A stretch of 64,000 bases of DNA from Stigmatella aurantiaca DW4/3-1 (GCF_000165485.1 NC_014623.1:2809501-2873500), one strand, 5' to 3'. Shown: positions 1 to 8,878, counted from the stretch's first letter. Notes: a model not told the origin generated them from the letters alone. Translations and numbers: made by a program.

Positions 1-130
1 CTCCAGACGACGTCCTTTCGTTGTGAGGATGCCTGCGGATGCCATCGTGGTACCTTGCCACGCCGTGGATGAGGCCCCTACCGGAGCAGTGGGTAGGTTT
101 TGACCCTCTCGGCGCAATCAGGTCCCTTCG

Positions 131-835
131 GTGTACGACCAACGCACGGATGAAGAGTTGTTCGCGGAGGTGGCCCGGCGCCGCGCCGCGGGCCAGGCTT
201 TCGGAGGCCCCCTGGGGGCACTCGTCGAGCGGTGGGGCCGTCCCGCTCGTTACGTTGTCGGTAAAATCCAGGCCAGTTATGGCCGGGGCGCTCCGGCGGA
301 TGCGGACGAGCTCTTCCAGGACGCGGTGGGCAAGTTCATCGACCGCGGGCTGGATCAGTTCCGGGGCATCTCCGAGCAGATGCCCGGCAAGAGCGCCTCG
401 CCCAAGACGTTCTTCCTGCGCATCGTCAAGCATGTCGCCATCGACTTCTACCGGCGTCAACGCGAGGACCTGGCCCCCGCGCCCAAGGATCCCGACGACG
501 TTATGGAGGAGTCTCCCGCGCAGACCGTTCGCGCCGTGGAGAGTGCCCGGCGTACCGAGGAACGCGCGGAAGCCCAGCAGTTCTATTGGGCCGCGTTCGC
601 TCGTCTCCAGAAGGAGCATCCCAAGGAGGCGGGCGCGTGGGAGCTGTACCACCACCAGGACGTGGAGGATCACGTGGAATGTGCTCGCCGCCTCGACATC
701 ACCGTGGCCAATTCCTACAAGCGCGTCAGCCGTGCCCAGGCTTATTTGAAGTTGTACCTGCTCGAAGCACGGCAGACGGCCGAGGCCGAGGCCGCACCCA
801 AACCCTCCATTGCCGGAAAGGTGTCCGATGAGTGA
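131..835 (+). CDS. ECF-type sigma-70 family RNA polymerase sigma factor
   Basis: A 234-residue protein starting at GTG. A sigma region 2-like helical segment lies at about residues 57-112, with DELFQDAVGKF and the FYRRQRE element typical of the promoter-melting/-10 recognition region. A region 4-like helix-turn-helix lies at about residues 173-205 and ends in NSYKRVSRAQ. The protein is expected to direct core RNA polymerase to a small regulon. Its last 8 bases overlap the next gene, which carries zinc-binding anti-sigma-type motifs, so the two form a likely sigma/anti-sigma pair. No convincing Shine-Dalgarno precedes the GTG and no in-frame ATG lies nearby, so the start is the weak point. Family membership is inferred from motif layout; the target promoters cannot be read here. 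Confidence 0.8.
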   Translation: MYDQRTDEELFAEVARRRAAGQAFGGPLGALVERWGRPARYVVGKIQASYGRGAPADADELFQDAVGKFIDRGLDQFRGISEQMPGKSASPKTFFLRIVKHVAIDFYRRQREDLAPAPKDPDDVMEESPAQTVRAVESARRTEERAEAQQFYWAAFARLQKEHPKEAGAWELYHHQDVEDHVECARRLDITVANSYKRVSRAQAYLKLYLLEARQTAEAEAAPKPSIAGKVSDE

Positions 836-1997
836 AGCACTCTCGCGTTATCAGGAGCGGCGCCATCAGCTTGTCGGCTCCTCTCAGTCCGTGGGCGGGA
901 CGTTGGAGCGGGTGGGGGACGTTCTCCGCCGGAGCGTGAGGTTGGGGCTGGAGGGAGTAGAGCCCGCGCTGCGGGCGCTGAGCCGGCCACAGCTCGAGGC
1001 ATGGCTGAGCGGATTGAAGCCGGGGGAGCTGCGCTCCACCCTGCTGCGCGCCGCGGAAGAGGCCATCGAGGTGGCCTTGGGGGAGGGCGGGGAGGAGGCC
1101 GAGCTTTGGCGCACCTCCGCGATGGAAGGCTTGAATGCGCGAGATCGTGCGGCCTCCGCGGTCCGTGCGCTGAGAGAGTGGGAGGGACTTCATGGGGAAC
1201 TCCAGGGCGAGGCCGCTCAGCTCAAGGCGGGATTTCTCCAGGCCCTCGGGAACATCGACACGGCCTTGATTCCACGGGCCCGATGGTTCATTCCGCTGAA
1301 CGCGTACCGCCGGGAGGAGCGAGACCTTCTCGATCCCGGGGAGCGCGACCGCGCCTGGTGGTTCTCCGCACGGGTGCATTGCGATGATCTGGTGGTCACT
1401 TGGACGGCACCGGTGGCTTCGCTCTCTCCGCACCTGAAGAGTTGCGCGGAGTGCCGTGAAGACTTGGAGGAGGCCGCCGCCGTCGACAGCCCCCCTGCCC
1501 ACCATTTGAGCGCTGACGAGCTGTGGCGATTCGACATGGGGATGCTCTCCCCGGAGGAGCGGGCGCGGGTGGATGCCCATTCCTCGAAGTGCACGGAATG
1601 TGCTCAGGCCCTGTCGGCCCTCGAGGACGGGGATGAGGCCATCGACGAGGCACTTGGCCAGGAGGGGGGGACTGCCGCCGCGAGGACCTCCCGGGCTCCC
1701 AGTGCGCTCCGTCCTGGGGCGCGCCACCCCGAGCAGCGAGAGGTGCTCGAGGAGCGGCGTGAGTTTCGCGTCTTCCTCGTGCGAGAGCGTCAGCGGGTGA
1801 GGCTGCTGGTGTCACCGCTCGAGGGCCGCACGTTGACCGCCGCGGTGTTTCTCACCCCGGGCAAGCCGTCGCTCAAGCCCATCCCCGGGCCCGAGGGGCT
1901 CTCCTTCGAACTGGGGGATGACACGGGCGGCCGCCGCTCGGCGCACCTCTCGGTGCAGGCCGGGGCCGAGAAGCTGGAGCGCGACTTTTCGTTTTGA
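828..1997 (+). CDS. zinc-binding anti-sigma-type protein, two HxxxCxxC motifs
   Basis: A 389-residue soluble protein. The ATG at 828 is chosen because GGAAAGG sits 7 bases upstream and the start overlaps the sigma gene by 8 bases. Residues 1-190 are helical and charged and are not recognised. Two copies of the zinc-binding anti-sigma signature follow: HLKSCAEC (His202, Cys206, Cys209) and HSSKCTEC (His251, Cys255, Cys258). The C-terminal 100 residues look beta-rich. No membrane segment is visible, unlike many anti-sigma factors. The likely job is to hold the upstream sigma factor and release it on a signal, possibly redox or metal. The arrangement is seen directly; the binding partner is inferred. 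Confidence 0.65.
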   Translation: MSEALSRYQERRHQLVGSSQSVGGTLERVGDVLRRSVRLGLEGVEPALRALSRPQLEAWLSGLKPGELRSTLLRAAEEAIEVALGEGGEEAELWRTSAMEGLNARDRAASAVRALREWEGLHGELQGEAAQLKAGFLQALGNIDTALIPRARWFIPLNAYRREERDLLDPGERDRAWWFSARVHCDDLVVTWTAPVASLSPHLKSCAECREDLEEAAAVDSPPAHHLSADELWRFDMGMLSPEERARVDAHSSKCTECAQALSALEDGDEAIDEALGQEGGTAAARTSRAPSALRPGARHPEQREVLEERREFRVFLVRERQRVRLLVSPLEGRTLTAAVFLTPGKPSLKPIPGPEGLSFELGDDTGGRRSAHLSVQAGAEKLERDFSF

Positions 1998-2012
1998 AGC
2001 CGCCGTGTGGAA

Positions 2013-2483
2013 TCAGTTGATGGCGGGGCTCTCGCCCGAAGCCCAGGGCAGGGTGGAGATCCGGACCACGCCCTGTGCCCGCGCGCAGATGTTGCCCTGC
2101 GCATCCCGGATGCGGGCAGAGGCGAAGAGGGTGCTTTTCCCGTAGGAGTCGATCTCGGCTTCCGCCTCGACGGAGCCGCCCACCAGCGGACGCTGGAAGC
2201 TGACGGAGAGCTGCAAGGTGGCGCAGCGCCGGGTGGGATCCAGCAGCGCGGGCGTGCAGCCGATGGCCAGGTCGAACATGGCGGAGAGGATGGCACCGTT
2301 GACGGCCGTGGTGCCCAGGCCGCCCAGGTGCTCGGGGCGGACCTCGGGCAGGGAGATGACGACCTTGCGGCCCTCCGGAAAGGAGAGACGCACGCCCAGA
2401 TACCGCAGGGTCTGGCTCTGGGTGAATTGCTCCGCGTAGCGGTCCAACTGCTCCTGGGTGGGACGGGTGGGGGGGGCGGACAT
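2013..2483 (-). CDS. PaaI-type hot-dog fold acyl-CoA thioesterase
   Basis: A 156-residue cytoplasmic protein with the hot-dog fold order of the PaaI/YdiI group. An N-terminal helix is followed by the loop and long helix VNGAILSAMFDLAIG at about residues 75-90, then strands ending in QGVVRIST. In most relatives the loop reads HGG; here it is NGA, which may alter the catalytic pocket. It probably hydrolyses an acyl- or aryl-CoA thioester, but the substrate cannot be read. It is convergent with the anti-sigma-type gene (15-base gap) and divergent from the helicase, with which it shares a 91-base upstream region. Confidence 0.75.
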   Translation of the reverse strand: MSAPPTRPTQEQLDRYAEQFTQSQTLRYLGVRLSFPEGRKVVISLPEVRPEHLGGLGTTAVNGAILSAMFDLAIGCTPALLDPTRRCATLQLSVSFQRPLVGGSVEAEAEIDSYGKSTLFASARIRDAQGNICARAQGVVRISTLPWASGESPAIN

Positions 2484-2574
2484 GGCCGCACTCTATAGAT
2501 GCGAGCGGCCAGGGGGGAGCAGGTCTCCTGAGGATCGTCCTTCTCCTGGGCCGGAAAGGCGTTAGAAGGAAGGG

Positions 2575-4920
2575 TTGCCGTCTCCTGGACCCGCCTTGAA
2601 TACCCACGAACAAGCCCTCCTTGAAGATCTCAACCCCCCCCAGAAGGAGGCAGTCCTTCATGGGGAAGGCCCTCTGCTCGTCCTCTCCGGGGCAGGCAGC
2701 GGCAAGACCCGCGTCATCACCCGCCGGGTCGCGCACCTGGTCAAGGTTCGCCGTGTGTTCCCTTGGCGGATCCTCGCCGTGACCTTCACCAACAAGGCCG
2801 CCCGGGAGATGCGCGAGCGCCTCGTCCAACTCCTGGGCGCGCAGGCCCACGAACTGGTCGTCAGCACGTTCCACTCGTCCGCGGCGATGATCCTTCGCCG
2901 GGAGGCGGAGGCGGTGGGGCTCACCCGCAGCTTCGTCATCTACGACGACGGCGACCAGCTCAACATCGTCAAGCGCGCCATGCGCGAGGCCCGCGTGGAG
3001 CCCAGCATGCAGCCGCGCGAGATCCTCCACCGCATCGACCAGGAGAAGAACGCCGCCCGCCTGCCCGATGCGATGCAGGTGGATGCGGATGACCTGCGCG
3101 GCATGGTGGTGAAGCGGACTTACCAGACCTACCAGCGGCTGCTGCGGGCCGCGAATGCGGTGGATTTCGGAGATCTGCTGTTGTTGCTCGTCTCGCTGTT
3201 CCGAGACCACCCGGAGGTGCTGGAGAAGTACAGGCGGCGCTTCAGCCACGTGTTGGTGGACGAGTTCCAGGACACCAACCCGGTGCAGTACGAACTGCTG
3301 CGCCTGCTGGCCCCGCCTCCTGGTGCCAACCTGGTGGTGGTGGGAGACGACGACCAGTCCATCTACCGTTGGCGAGGGGCCAGCGTGGACAACATCCTGG
3401 GCTTCCCGAACACGTACCCAGGGGCCAAGGTGGTGAAGCTGGAGCAGAACTACCGCTCCGATCAGGCCATCCTCGAGGCGGCGCACGCGGTCATCTCCAA
3501 GAACCGGCGCCGCATGGCGAAGAAGCTTTGGAGCGAGCGGCAGCGGGGCGAGCACCTCCAACTCCTCATCCTTCGCGACGAGCGGGCCGAGGCGCAGGAG
3601 GTGGCCCGGCAGATCCATGCCCTGCAAAGAGAGGGTTTCATCAAGTACTCGGGCATGGCTGTGTTCTACCGGGTGAATGCCCAGAGCCGTGTGTTGGAAG
3701 AGGCGCTTCGGCTGGCGCGCGTGCCGTACACGCTGGTCAGTGGCCGCAGCTTCTACGACCGGGCCGAGGTGCGTGACGCGGCGGCCTACCTGCGCCTCAT
3801 GGTCAACCCCCGCTCGGATGCTGACCTGCTGCGCATCATCAATACCCCCGCGCGAGGGATTGGCGATACCACCGTGGAACGGCTCACCACGCACGCGGAC
3901 CATCAGGGCATTAGCCTCTACGAGGCCATTGCCCAGCCGGAGCAGATCCCCGCGCTCAACAGCGCCGCGGTGCGCCGGTTGGCGGGTGTCCATACGCTGC
4001 TTGCTTCACTGAACAGCTTCGCTCAGGGTGCCAAGGACGCGGCGAGCGCCGTGGACGAAATGCTCCGGGAAACCCGGCTGGTGGAGTCCCTCACCGCCGA
4101 GGGCAGCGACGAGTCCCTTACCCGCGCGGAGAACCTTCGTGAGTTTCTCGGCGCCGCGCAGGAGTTCGATCTGAACCGGGCGGCTGCCTCCGTGGCGGCC
4201 GCTGCTGCGGTGCCCGCCGAGCCCGAAGAGCCTCTTCCGGCCGACCTGGACGCGGCCCCCCTGTCGGCGGATGTTCCTCCACTTCAGTCCTTCCTGGAGC
4301 AGATCAGCCTGGTGGGCGACGCGGATGCCGAGGTGGGGGAGGGCAAGGTGGCGTTGATGACGCTGCATGCCGCCAAGGGCCTGGAGTTCGACGCGGTGTT
4401 CCTTACGGGCATGGAGGACAACGTCTTTCCCCACTCACGAGCGCTCGTGGGGGAAGATCCGGATGAAGGGGAGGAGATGGCCGAGGAGCGGCGCCTCTGT
4501 TACGTGGGGTTCACCCGTGCGCGCAGGCGGCTCTTCGTGAGCCTCGCGCAGTGCCGATCCCTCTTCGGTGAGCTGCGCTACAACCCGCCCTCCCGATTTC
4601 TGCGGGACGTGCCTCCGACGCTCTTTGGCATCGACCCGTCCGTGCAGGAGGCTCCTCGCCCGGTGGCCGCCCCCGTGGCGCCTCGCCGCCGTTCCTACGA
4701 GGACGATGACAGCCCACGCATCGATCGGTCCTACTCGCAGGCGCCGGACATGGAAGGCGCGAGCGGGGATGTCCGCGGGATGCGGGTCCGCCACGAACAG
4801 TTTGGTGTGGGGCGCATCGTCTCTACGGATGGCTCGGGACCCAACGCCAAGGTGACGGTGGAGTTCGGTGGAGGCGTTGGCCTCAAGCGCGTCATTGCTC
4901 GTTTCCTGCTGCCGGGCTAG
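2575..4920 (+). CDS. UvrD/PcrA-type superfamily 1 DNA helicase
   Basis: A 781-residue ATP-dependent 3'-5' helicase of the UvrD/PcrA/Rep group, acting in excision repair and in clearing proteins from DNA. Helicase motifs appear in order: Q-motif NPPQKEAV, Walker A GAGSGKT, Walker B DEFQDTN, motif III DDDQSIYRWRGA, motif IV EQNYRSD, motif V TLHAAKGLEFD and motif VI VGFTRARRR. The last 45 residues match the PcrA/UvrD C-terminal Tudor-like domain (HEQFGVGRI). An Ala/Pro/Glu-rich insert at about residues 530-570 looks like a lineage-specific linker. The TTG at 2575 is preferred because AAGGAAGGG lies just upstream; a second in-frame TTG at 2596 lacks a ribosome site. Length is close to the family norm. 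Confidence 0.93.
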   Translation: MPSPGPALNTHEQALLEDLNPPQKEAVLHGEGPLLVLSGAGSGKTRVITRRVAHLVKVRRVFPWRILAVTFTNKAAREMRERLVQLLGAQAHELVVSTFHSSAAMILRREAEAVGLTRSFVIYDDGDQLNIVKRAMREARVEPSMQPREILHRIDQEKNAARLPDAMQVDADDLRGMVVKRTYQTYQRLLRAANAVDFGDLLLLLVSLFRDHPEVLEKYRRRFSHVLVDEFQDTNPVQYELLRLLAPPPGANLVVVGDDDQSIYRWRGASVDNILGFPNTYPGAKVVKLEQNYRSDQAILEAAHAVISKNRRRMAKKLWSERQRGEHLQLLILRDERAEAQEVARQIHALQREGFIKYSGMAVFYRVNAQSRVLEEALRLARVPYTLVSGRSFYDRAEVRDAAAYLRLMVNPRSDADLLRIINTPARGIGDTTVERLTTHADHQGISLYEAIAQPEQIPALNSAAVRRLAGVHTLLASLNSFAQGAKDAASAVDEMLRETRLVESLTAEGSDESLTRAENLREFLGAAQEFDLNRAAASVAAAAAVPAEPEEPLPADLDAAPLSADVPPLQSFLEQISLVGDADAEVGEGKVALMTLHAAKGLEFDAVFLTGMEDNVFPHSRALVGEDPDEGEEMAEERRLCYVGFTRARRRLFVSLAQCRSLFGELRYNPPSRFLRDVPPTLFGIDPSVQEAPRPVAAPVAPRRRSYEDDDSPRIDRSYSQAPDMEGASGDVRGMRVRHEQFGVGRIVSTDGSGPNAKVTVEFGGGVGLKRVIARFLLPG

Positions 4921-4993
4921 TTGGGTCATTCACCTCGTGGTCTCTGTGCCGGGAACACAAAGCACTCCGCCTGGGGCCCTGAATGTTGTCCCC

Positions 4994-5451
4994 ATGCTCT
5001 CCAAAGGAGAACGCTTACGCCTGGGGACCTATGAACAGGAATGCGATGCAGACTCGGACTGTGAGTCCCCGCTTCGTTGTTTTTACAGCATGCGGACCCA
5101 GCGCGAGTATTGCACGGACAGTACCTGTGTGACGAACGAGGACTGTGCAAGGGATTTCGTCTGCCGCACCCTTCGCTCCTCGGATGGTCAAGGACTCCTG
5201 AGAGCCTGCTCTTTGGAATGGCTTCTGTGGCCGTGCATGCCGCTTGGAACGCTCTGAGAGCTGCCCTCCAGTTGCCAGCCAACGTGCGAGGGGAGCGCTT
5301 GTCCTTTGGGCCAGCGCTGTGTCACCTCCCTCTTGGGAGGAATTGGCTCCGTATGATGGTTCCCGGCAAGATCTGGATGGAATGCCTGAAGATGTGCGCC
5401 AAGAGAGAGCCTCGCTCTTGGGCTTGCATGCCGGACTCGTCTGCTCTTTGA
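4994..5451 (+). pseudogene. remnant of a cysteine-rich repeat protein, frameshifted
   Basis: Reading from ATG 4994 gives a cysteine-rich stretch with paired-cysteine spacing (CDADSDCESPLRC, then YCTDSTC and DEDC-like NEDCARDFVC) up to about 5205. The frame then loses the pattern and stops at TGA 5255-5257. The same frame resumes the pattern further on (PTCEGSACPLGQRC at about 5279-5320, then TSLLGGIGSV) and stops again at 5354. The following segment ECLKMCAKREPRS continues in another frame to TGA 5449-5451. A third frame carries ESCP near 5255. This needs several small deletions, so the gene is broken. No signal peptide is visible at the 5' end, although intact relatives would be expected to be exported. 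Confidence 0.7.
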
Positions 5452-5453
5452 AC

Positions 5454-5786
5454 TTATTTATCTTCTTTTAGGCGGAAAGTATTCTTTTGCCCATACTGGT
5501 TGGTCTTGGGATTTGCGAGATTCATGGGGTCTTGCTCTGGCTCGTCGTAGGAGATCCACTATCCCCCCTCAAGCGTGTCCTGTGAGACAATCTTGAGGGA
5601 GGTGTACCCTGCGAATGAGCCGTCGAACCAGTTAAACCGCCCCAAAAGGCTGTCGCCAATCAGGGAAAAGTCATGGTATTCGCCTGTTGGTTTATCGATG
5701 AATGCGCCCCCCGGCATACCCATCGGTGCCGCCCCTGTCATTGCCTGGCTCTTCAGTTGCCGGGTTGAGCACAGCAGCGTGTCGTC
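5454..5786 (-). pseudogene. C-terminal gene remnant with an in-frame amber stop
   Basis: Read on the minus strand, this interval is one open frame of about 110 codons, apart from a single TAG at 5559-5561. Upstream of the TAG it encodes DDTLLCSTRQLKSQ, then a segment starting MTGAAPMGMPGGAF and ending QDTLEGG. After the TAG the same frame continues WISYDEPEQDPMNLANPK to QYGQKNTFRLKEDK and ends at TAA. Amino-acid composition is protein-like on both sides of the stop. Codons ending in A or T are far commoner than in neighbouring genes, and base composition is lower in GC. No start with a ribosome site is seen and the frame abuts the stop of the upstream lipoprotein gene, so the 5' part is missing. 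Family not recognised; probably acquired DNA in decay. Confidence 0.55.
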
Positions 5787-6860
5787 TCATGGCTTGGGTT
5801 CGCGAAGGGTCCAGGAGAGCACCCGCCCATCCAAGCCGACCACGAAGAGCTGATCTCCGAGCAGCACCGGCTCCGTGCGCAGTGGCGTATCCGCCTGAAG
5901 CGAGAAGAGAGGGGTCATCTCCCGTTCGTTCAGGACGAGCAGTTGCCCCTGTGGGCCGCTGGTGGGGATGAGCAGCCGCTCGCCCCAGATGGCCAGCCGC
6001 GTCACGAGTGGGGCAGGCAGGTCCGTGCTGGAGAGTGTCTCTCCCGTGGAGGGAGAGAGCGCGAGGAGCTGAGTGGGTTCCGCCCCCACCCAGACCTTTC
6101 CCAGGGCCACCGTCGGGGGGCTGGTGAGCAGGGAGGCGGGTTGCTTCTCCCAGCGAAGGGTTCCATCCAACGCGTTCAGCGCGGCCACACGGCCGGTTCG
6201 GGTGGTGACGTAGAGCGTCTCCGCCTCCCGGGCCAGTCCCAGGACCTGCGCCATGGGGCGCCGCCATCTCGGGGTGCCGTCCTCCGTGGCGAATGCCACC
6301 AGGCCTGAGTCTCCTTGCGCCACCACCAGGGTTCCTTCCGCGAGGACTGGTGGCGGCAGCCGGAGGGAAGGCTGGGAAGGAGGCGTTTCCCGCTTGGGGG
6401 CTGGCCGTCTCCACCGCACCTGGCCTGTGTCCAGTGCATGGGCGCGGACGGCGCCCTCGGAATCCAGGACGTAGACGGAGGCTTCGTCCGCCACCAAGTC
6501 CGTGAGGATGGGAGGCTCGCCGGTGACGCGCCATCGCTCCTGGGCCGTCTTCGTCTCCAGGCGTACCAGCTCTCCGCCCGTTGTTCCGGCAATCACTGTG
6601 TTTCCAGACCTCACGGGCCGCGACGCGATCTCCTGGGCGAACTTCAGCCGCCAGCCGGGTCTGCCCGTGCGGTCCAACCGGAGGAGCGCACCCGTTTCGG
6701 TGCCCACCACAACACTGTCCTCCAAGGCCACCAGCCCCGAGCGCGAGGAGGCGTGGGGGGAGAACTCGAAGCGCTGCTCGGCGGGGCGCTGGCAGCCCGC
6801 TGTTCCTGTCACCAGGAGCACGAGCCACAGGAGGGTGCATGGACAGGCGCGCGGCAGCAT
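5787..6860 (-). CDS. PQQ-type beta-propeller lipoprotein
   Basis: A 357-residue predicted lipoprotein. The ATG at 6860 is chosen because it opens a signal peptide (MLPRACPCTLLWLVLLVTG) followed by the lipobox TAGC; the longer frame to 6998 would bury this. The mature part is a run of PQQ-like beta-propeller blades with recurring G-x-L-x-R/A-L-D-x-x-TG-x-x-R/W units, such as ALDTGQVRWRR and ALDGTLRWEK. The fold resembles BamB, the outer-membrane assembly lipoprotein, but identity with BamB is not established. It probably acts as a periplasmic protein-interaction platform. It is divergent from the adenosine deaminase gene with 59 bases between starts. Confidence 0.8.
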   Translation of the reverse strand: MLPRACPCTLLWLVLLVTGTAGCQRPAEQRFEFSPHASSRSGLVALEDSVVVGTETGALLRLDRTGRPGWRLKFAQEIASRPVRSGNTVIAGTTGGELVRLETKTAQERWRVTGEPPILTDLVADEASVYVLDSEGAVRAHALDTGQVRWRRPAPKRETPPSQPSLRLPPPVLAEGTLVVAQGDSGLVAFATEDGTPRWRRPMAQVLGLAREAETLYVTTRTGRVAALNALDGTLRWEKQPASLLTSPPTVALGKVWVGAEPTQLLALSPSTGETLSSTDLPAPLVTRLAIWGERLLIPTSGPQGQLLVLNEREMTPLFSLQADTPLRTEPVLLGDQLFVVGLDGRVLSWTLREPKP

Positions 6861-6919
6861 GGTTTGAGGGAATGCATCTTCCGGCCCTCTTGAGGGTTGG
6901 CAAGCAAGGAACTGTGAAC

Positions 6920-8080
6920 ATGGCTTCCATTCGTGACGACGAGCTGCCCAACGCCACGGGAATTCCTTCGGCTGCACGGCGAACCGACATCTCCCCACCT
7001 CCCGCGCTGGAGGTCACCGAGGAGTTGCTCCACGCGTTGCCCAAGACGGATCTGCACTGCCACCTCGATGGCTCCATGCGGCTGAAGACCATCCTGGAGC
7101 TGGCCGAGCAGCAGAAAGTGAAACTCCTCGCGGACACCGAGGACGGTCTGGCCCAGGCGATCCACATGGGCCAGGTGTGCAAGAGCCTCGATGAGTACCT
7201 CGTGGCCTTCGATGTCACCCTGTCCGTCTTGCAGACCGCCGAGGCGCTCTACCGCTCCGCCTACGAACTGGCGGTGGACGCGGCGGCCGAGAACGTGCGC
7301 TACCTGGAGGTGCGCTACTCGCCCGCCCTGCACCTGCAGAAGGGGCTGAAGATGACCACGGTCATCGACTCGGTGCTCGAGGGGCTGCGCGCGGCCAAGC
7401 GTGAGACGGGCATCAAGTACGGCGTCATCGTCTGCGGCATCCGCCACATCAACCCGCAGACGTCCATGCGGCTGGCGGAGCTGAGCGTCGCCTACAAGAA
7501 CCGGGGCGTCATCGGCTTCGACCTGGCGGGCGCCGAGGCGAGCTTCCCCGCGAAGGACCACAAGGACGCCTTCCAGCTCATCCTCAAGAACAACGTCAAC
7601 TGCACGGCGCACGCCGGTGAGGCGTTCGGTCCCGAGTCCATTTCGCAGGCCATCCATTACCTAGGGGCTCACCGCATCGGCCATGGCACGCGGCTTCGGG
7701 AGGACGGGGACCTGCTCAACTACGTGAACGATCACCGCATCCCGCTGGAGGTCTGCCCGACGTCCAACGTGCAGACCGGAGCGGTGACGAGCCTCGCCGC
7801 GCACCCGCTGAAGTTCTATTTCGACTATGGCCTCCGGGTGACCATCAACACCGACAACCGGCTCATCACCGATACCACCGTGACGAAGGAGCTGTGGGTC
7901 GCGCACAAGGAACTGGGGCTGTCGCTCGAGGACCTCACCACCATCCTCGTCTCTGGCTTCAAGAGCGCCTTCCTCCCGTTCCGGGAGAAGCAGGATCTGT
8001 TGCGCAGCGTGAACCAGGAGATCGCCACCACCCTCGCGGCGTTCGAGACCCGGCCGAAGATGGTGAGACAGCCCGCCTGA
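6920..8080 (+). CDS. add: adenosine deaminase
   Basis: A 386-residue zinc hydrolase that converts adenosine to inosine in purine salvage. The metal and substrate motifs of the family are all present: TDLHCHLDGSMR near the N-terminus, HAGEAFGPESI, HRIGHGTRL with the catalytic His region, and INTDNRLIT. The NTDN form of the last motif is also known in actinobacterial enzymes. ATG 6920 is preferred, with AGGAA 10 bases upstream; an in-frame GTG at 6914 is possible. An N-terminal tail of about 35 residues precedes the barrel. The next gene follows after 9 bases and is probably cotranscribed. Confidence 0.92.
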   Translation: MASIRDDELPNATGIPSAARRTDISPPPALEVTEELLHALPKTDLHCHLDGSMRLKTILELAEQQKVKLLADTEDGLAQAIHMGQVCKSLDEYLVAFDVTLSVLQTAEALYRSAYELAVDAAAENVRYLEVRYSPALHLQKGLKMTTVIDSVLEGLRAAKRETGIKYGVIVCGIRHINPQTSMRLAELSVAYKNRGVIGFDLAGAEASFPAKDHKDAFQLILKNNVNCTAHAGEAFGPESISQAIHYLGAHRIGHGTRLREDGDLLNYVNDHRIPLEVCPTSNVQTGAVTSLAAHPLKFYFDYGLRVTINTDNRLITDTTVTKELWVAHKELGLSLEDLTTILVSGFKSAFLPFREKQDLLRSVNQEIATTLAAFETRPKMVRQPA

Positions 8081-8089
8081 GAGACCCTC

Positions 8090-8869
8090 ATGGACCTCGA
8101 ACTCGCTGGGAAGGTGGTGCTCGTCACGGGAGGCTCGGAGGGGCTTGGCGCGGCCGTGTGTGCACGGCTCGTTCGTGAGGGGGCGCACGTGGCGCTCTGT
8201 GCCCGGAATGCGCAGCGGCTGGAAGCCACTGCCGCCACCTTGCGTTCCCAGGGAGGGCAGGTGTTCGCCCTGCCCACGGACGTGACAAGCCCGGCGGAGC
8301 TGGAGCGTTTCGTCGAAGCGGCCCACGCGCGCTGGGGCCGGGTGGATGCGCTGGTGAACAACGCGGGCTCCGCGGCGGCAGGTCCCTTCAGCACGCTGAG
8401 CGATGCCCAGTGGGAGGAGGATCTCCAACTCAAGCTGTTCGCCGCGGTGCGGGCGGCCCGGCTGATCGTGCCGCACCTTCGCGCGGTGGGGGGCGGCGCC
8501 ATCCTCAACGTGCTCTCCATCCGGGCGAAGGCCCCAGGCGCTCAGTCCATGCCCTCCTCGGTGACACGGGCGGCGGGAATGGCGCTCATGAAGGCCCTTT
8601 CCAAAGAGCTGGGGCCCGACCGGATCCGGGTGAATGCCTTGCTCGTGGGAATGATCGAGAGTGGCCAGTGGGCCCGCCGGGCCGAGGCCTCGGGCAAGTC
8701 CCCGGCGGAACTCTACGCCCAGATGAGCCGTGATGCGGGGGTGCCCCTGGGACGCATCGGACGGGCCGAGGAGTTCGCCGATGCCGCTGCTTTTCTCCTC
8801 TCGTCCCGGGCGTCCTACATCAGCGGGACGGCCCTCAACGTGGATGGAGGGCTGTCTCCGGTGGTGTGA
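8090..8869 (+). CDS. SDR-family oxidoreductase with altered active site
   Basis: A 259-residue short-chain dehydrogenase/reductase. The Rossmann glycine motif TGGSEGLG, the NNAG motif, the NVLS strand with the catalytic Ser, and the C-terminal SGTALNVDGG motif are all present. The position that normally reads YxxxK instead reads SSVTR, aligned by the following AAGMALMKALSKEL helix. The usual catalytic Tyr is therefore Ser and the Lys is Arg. Some SDR subfamilies share this substitution, so it may use altered chemistry or be a binding protein. It follows the adenosine deaminase by 9 bases. No substrate can be assigned. Confidence 0.82.
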   Translation: MDLELAGKVVLVTGGSEGLGAAVCARLVREGAHVALCARNAQRLEATAATLRSQGGQVFALPTDVTSPAELERFVEAAHARWGRVDALVNNAGSAAAGPFSTLSDAQWEEDLQLKLFAAVRAARLIVPHLRAVGGGAILNVLSIRAKAPGAQSMPSSVTRAAGMALMKALSKELGPDRIRVNALLVGMIESGQWARRAEASGKSPAELYAQMSRDAGVPLGRIGRAEEFADAAAFLLSSRASYISGTALNVDGGLSPVV

Positions 8870-8878
8870 GCTGGGCGG

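Noticed and set aside
1873-3993. Minus-strand open frame of about 706 codons through the helicase
   Set aside because: It is antisense to a motif-complete UvrD/PcrA helicase and merges with the thioesterase region in a different frame.
5692-7218. Minus-strand open frame spanning the lipoprotein and start of adenosine deaminase
   Set aside because: It is out of frame with the propeller lipoprotein, overlaps two supported divergent genes and has no recognisable domain.
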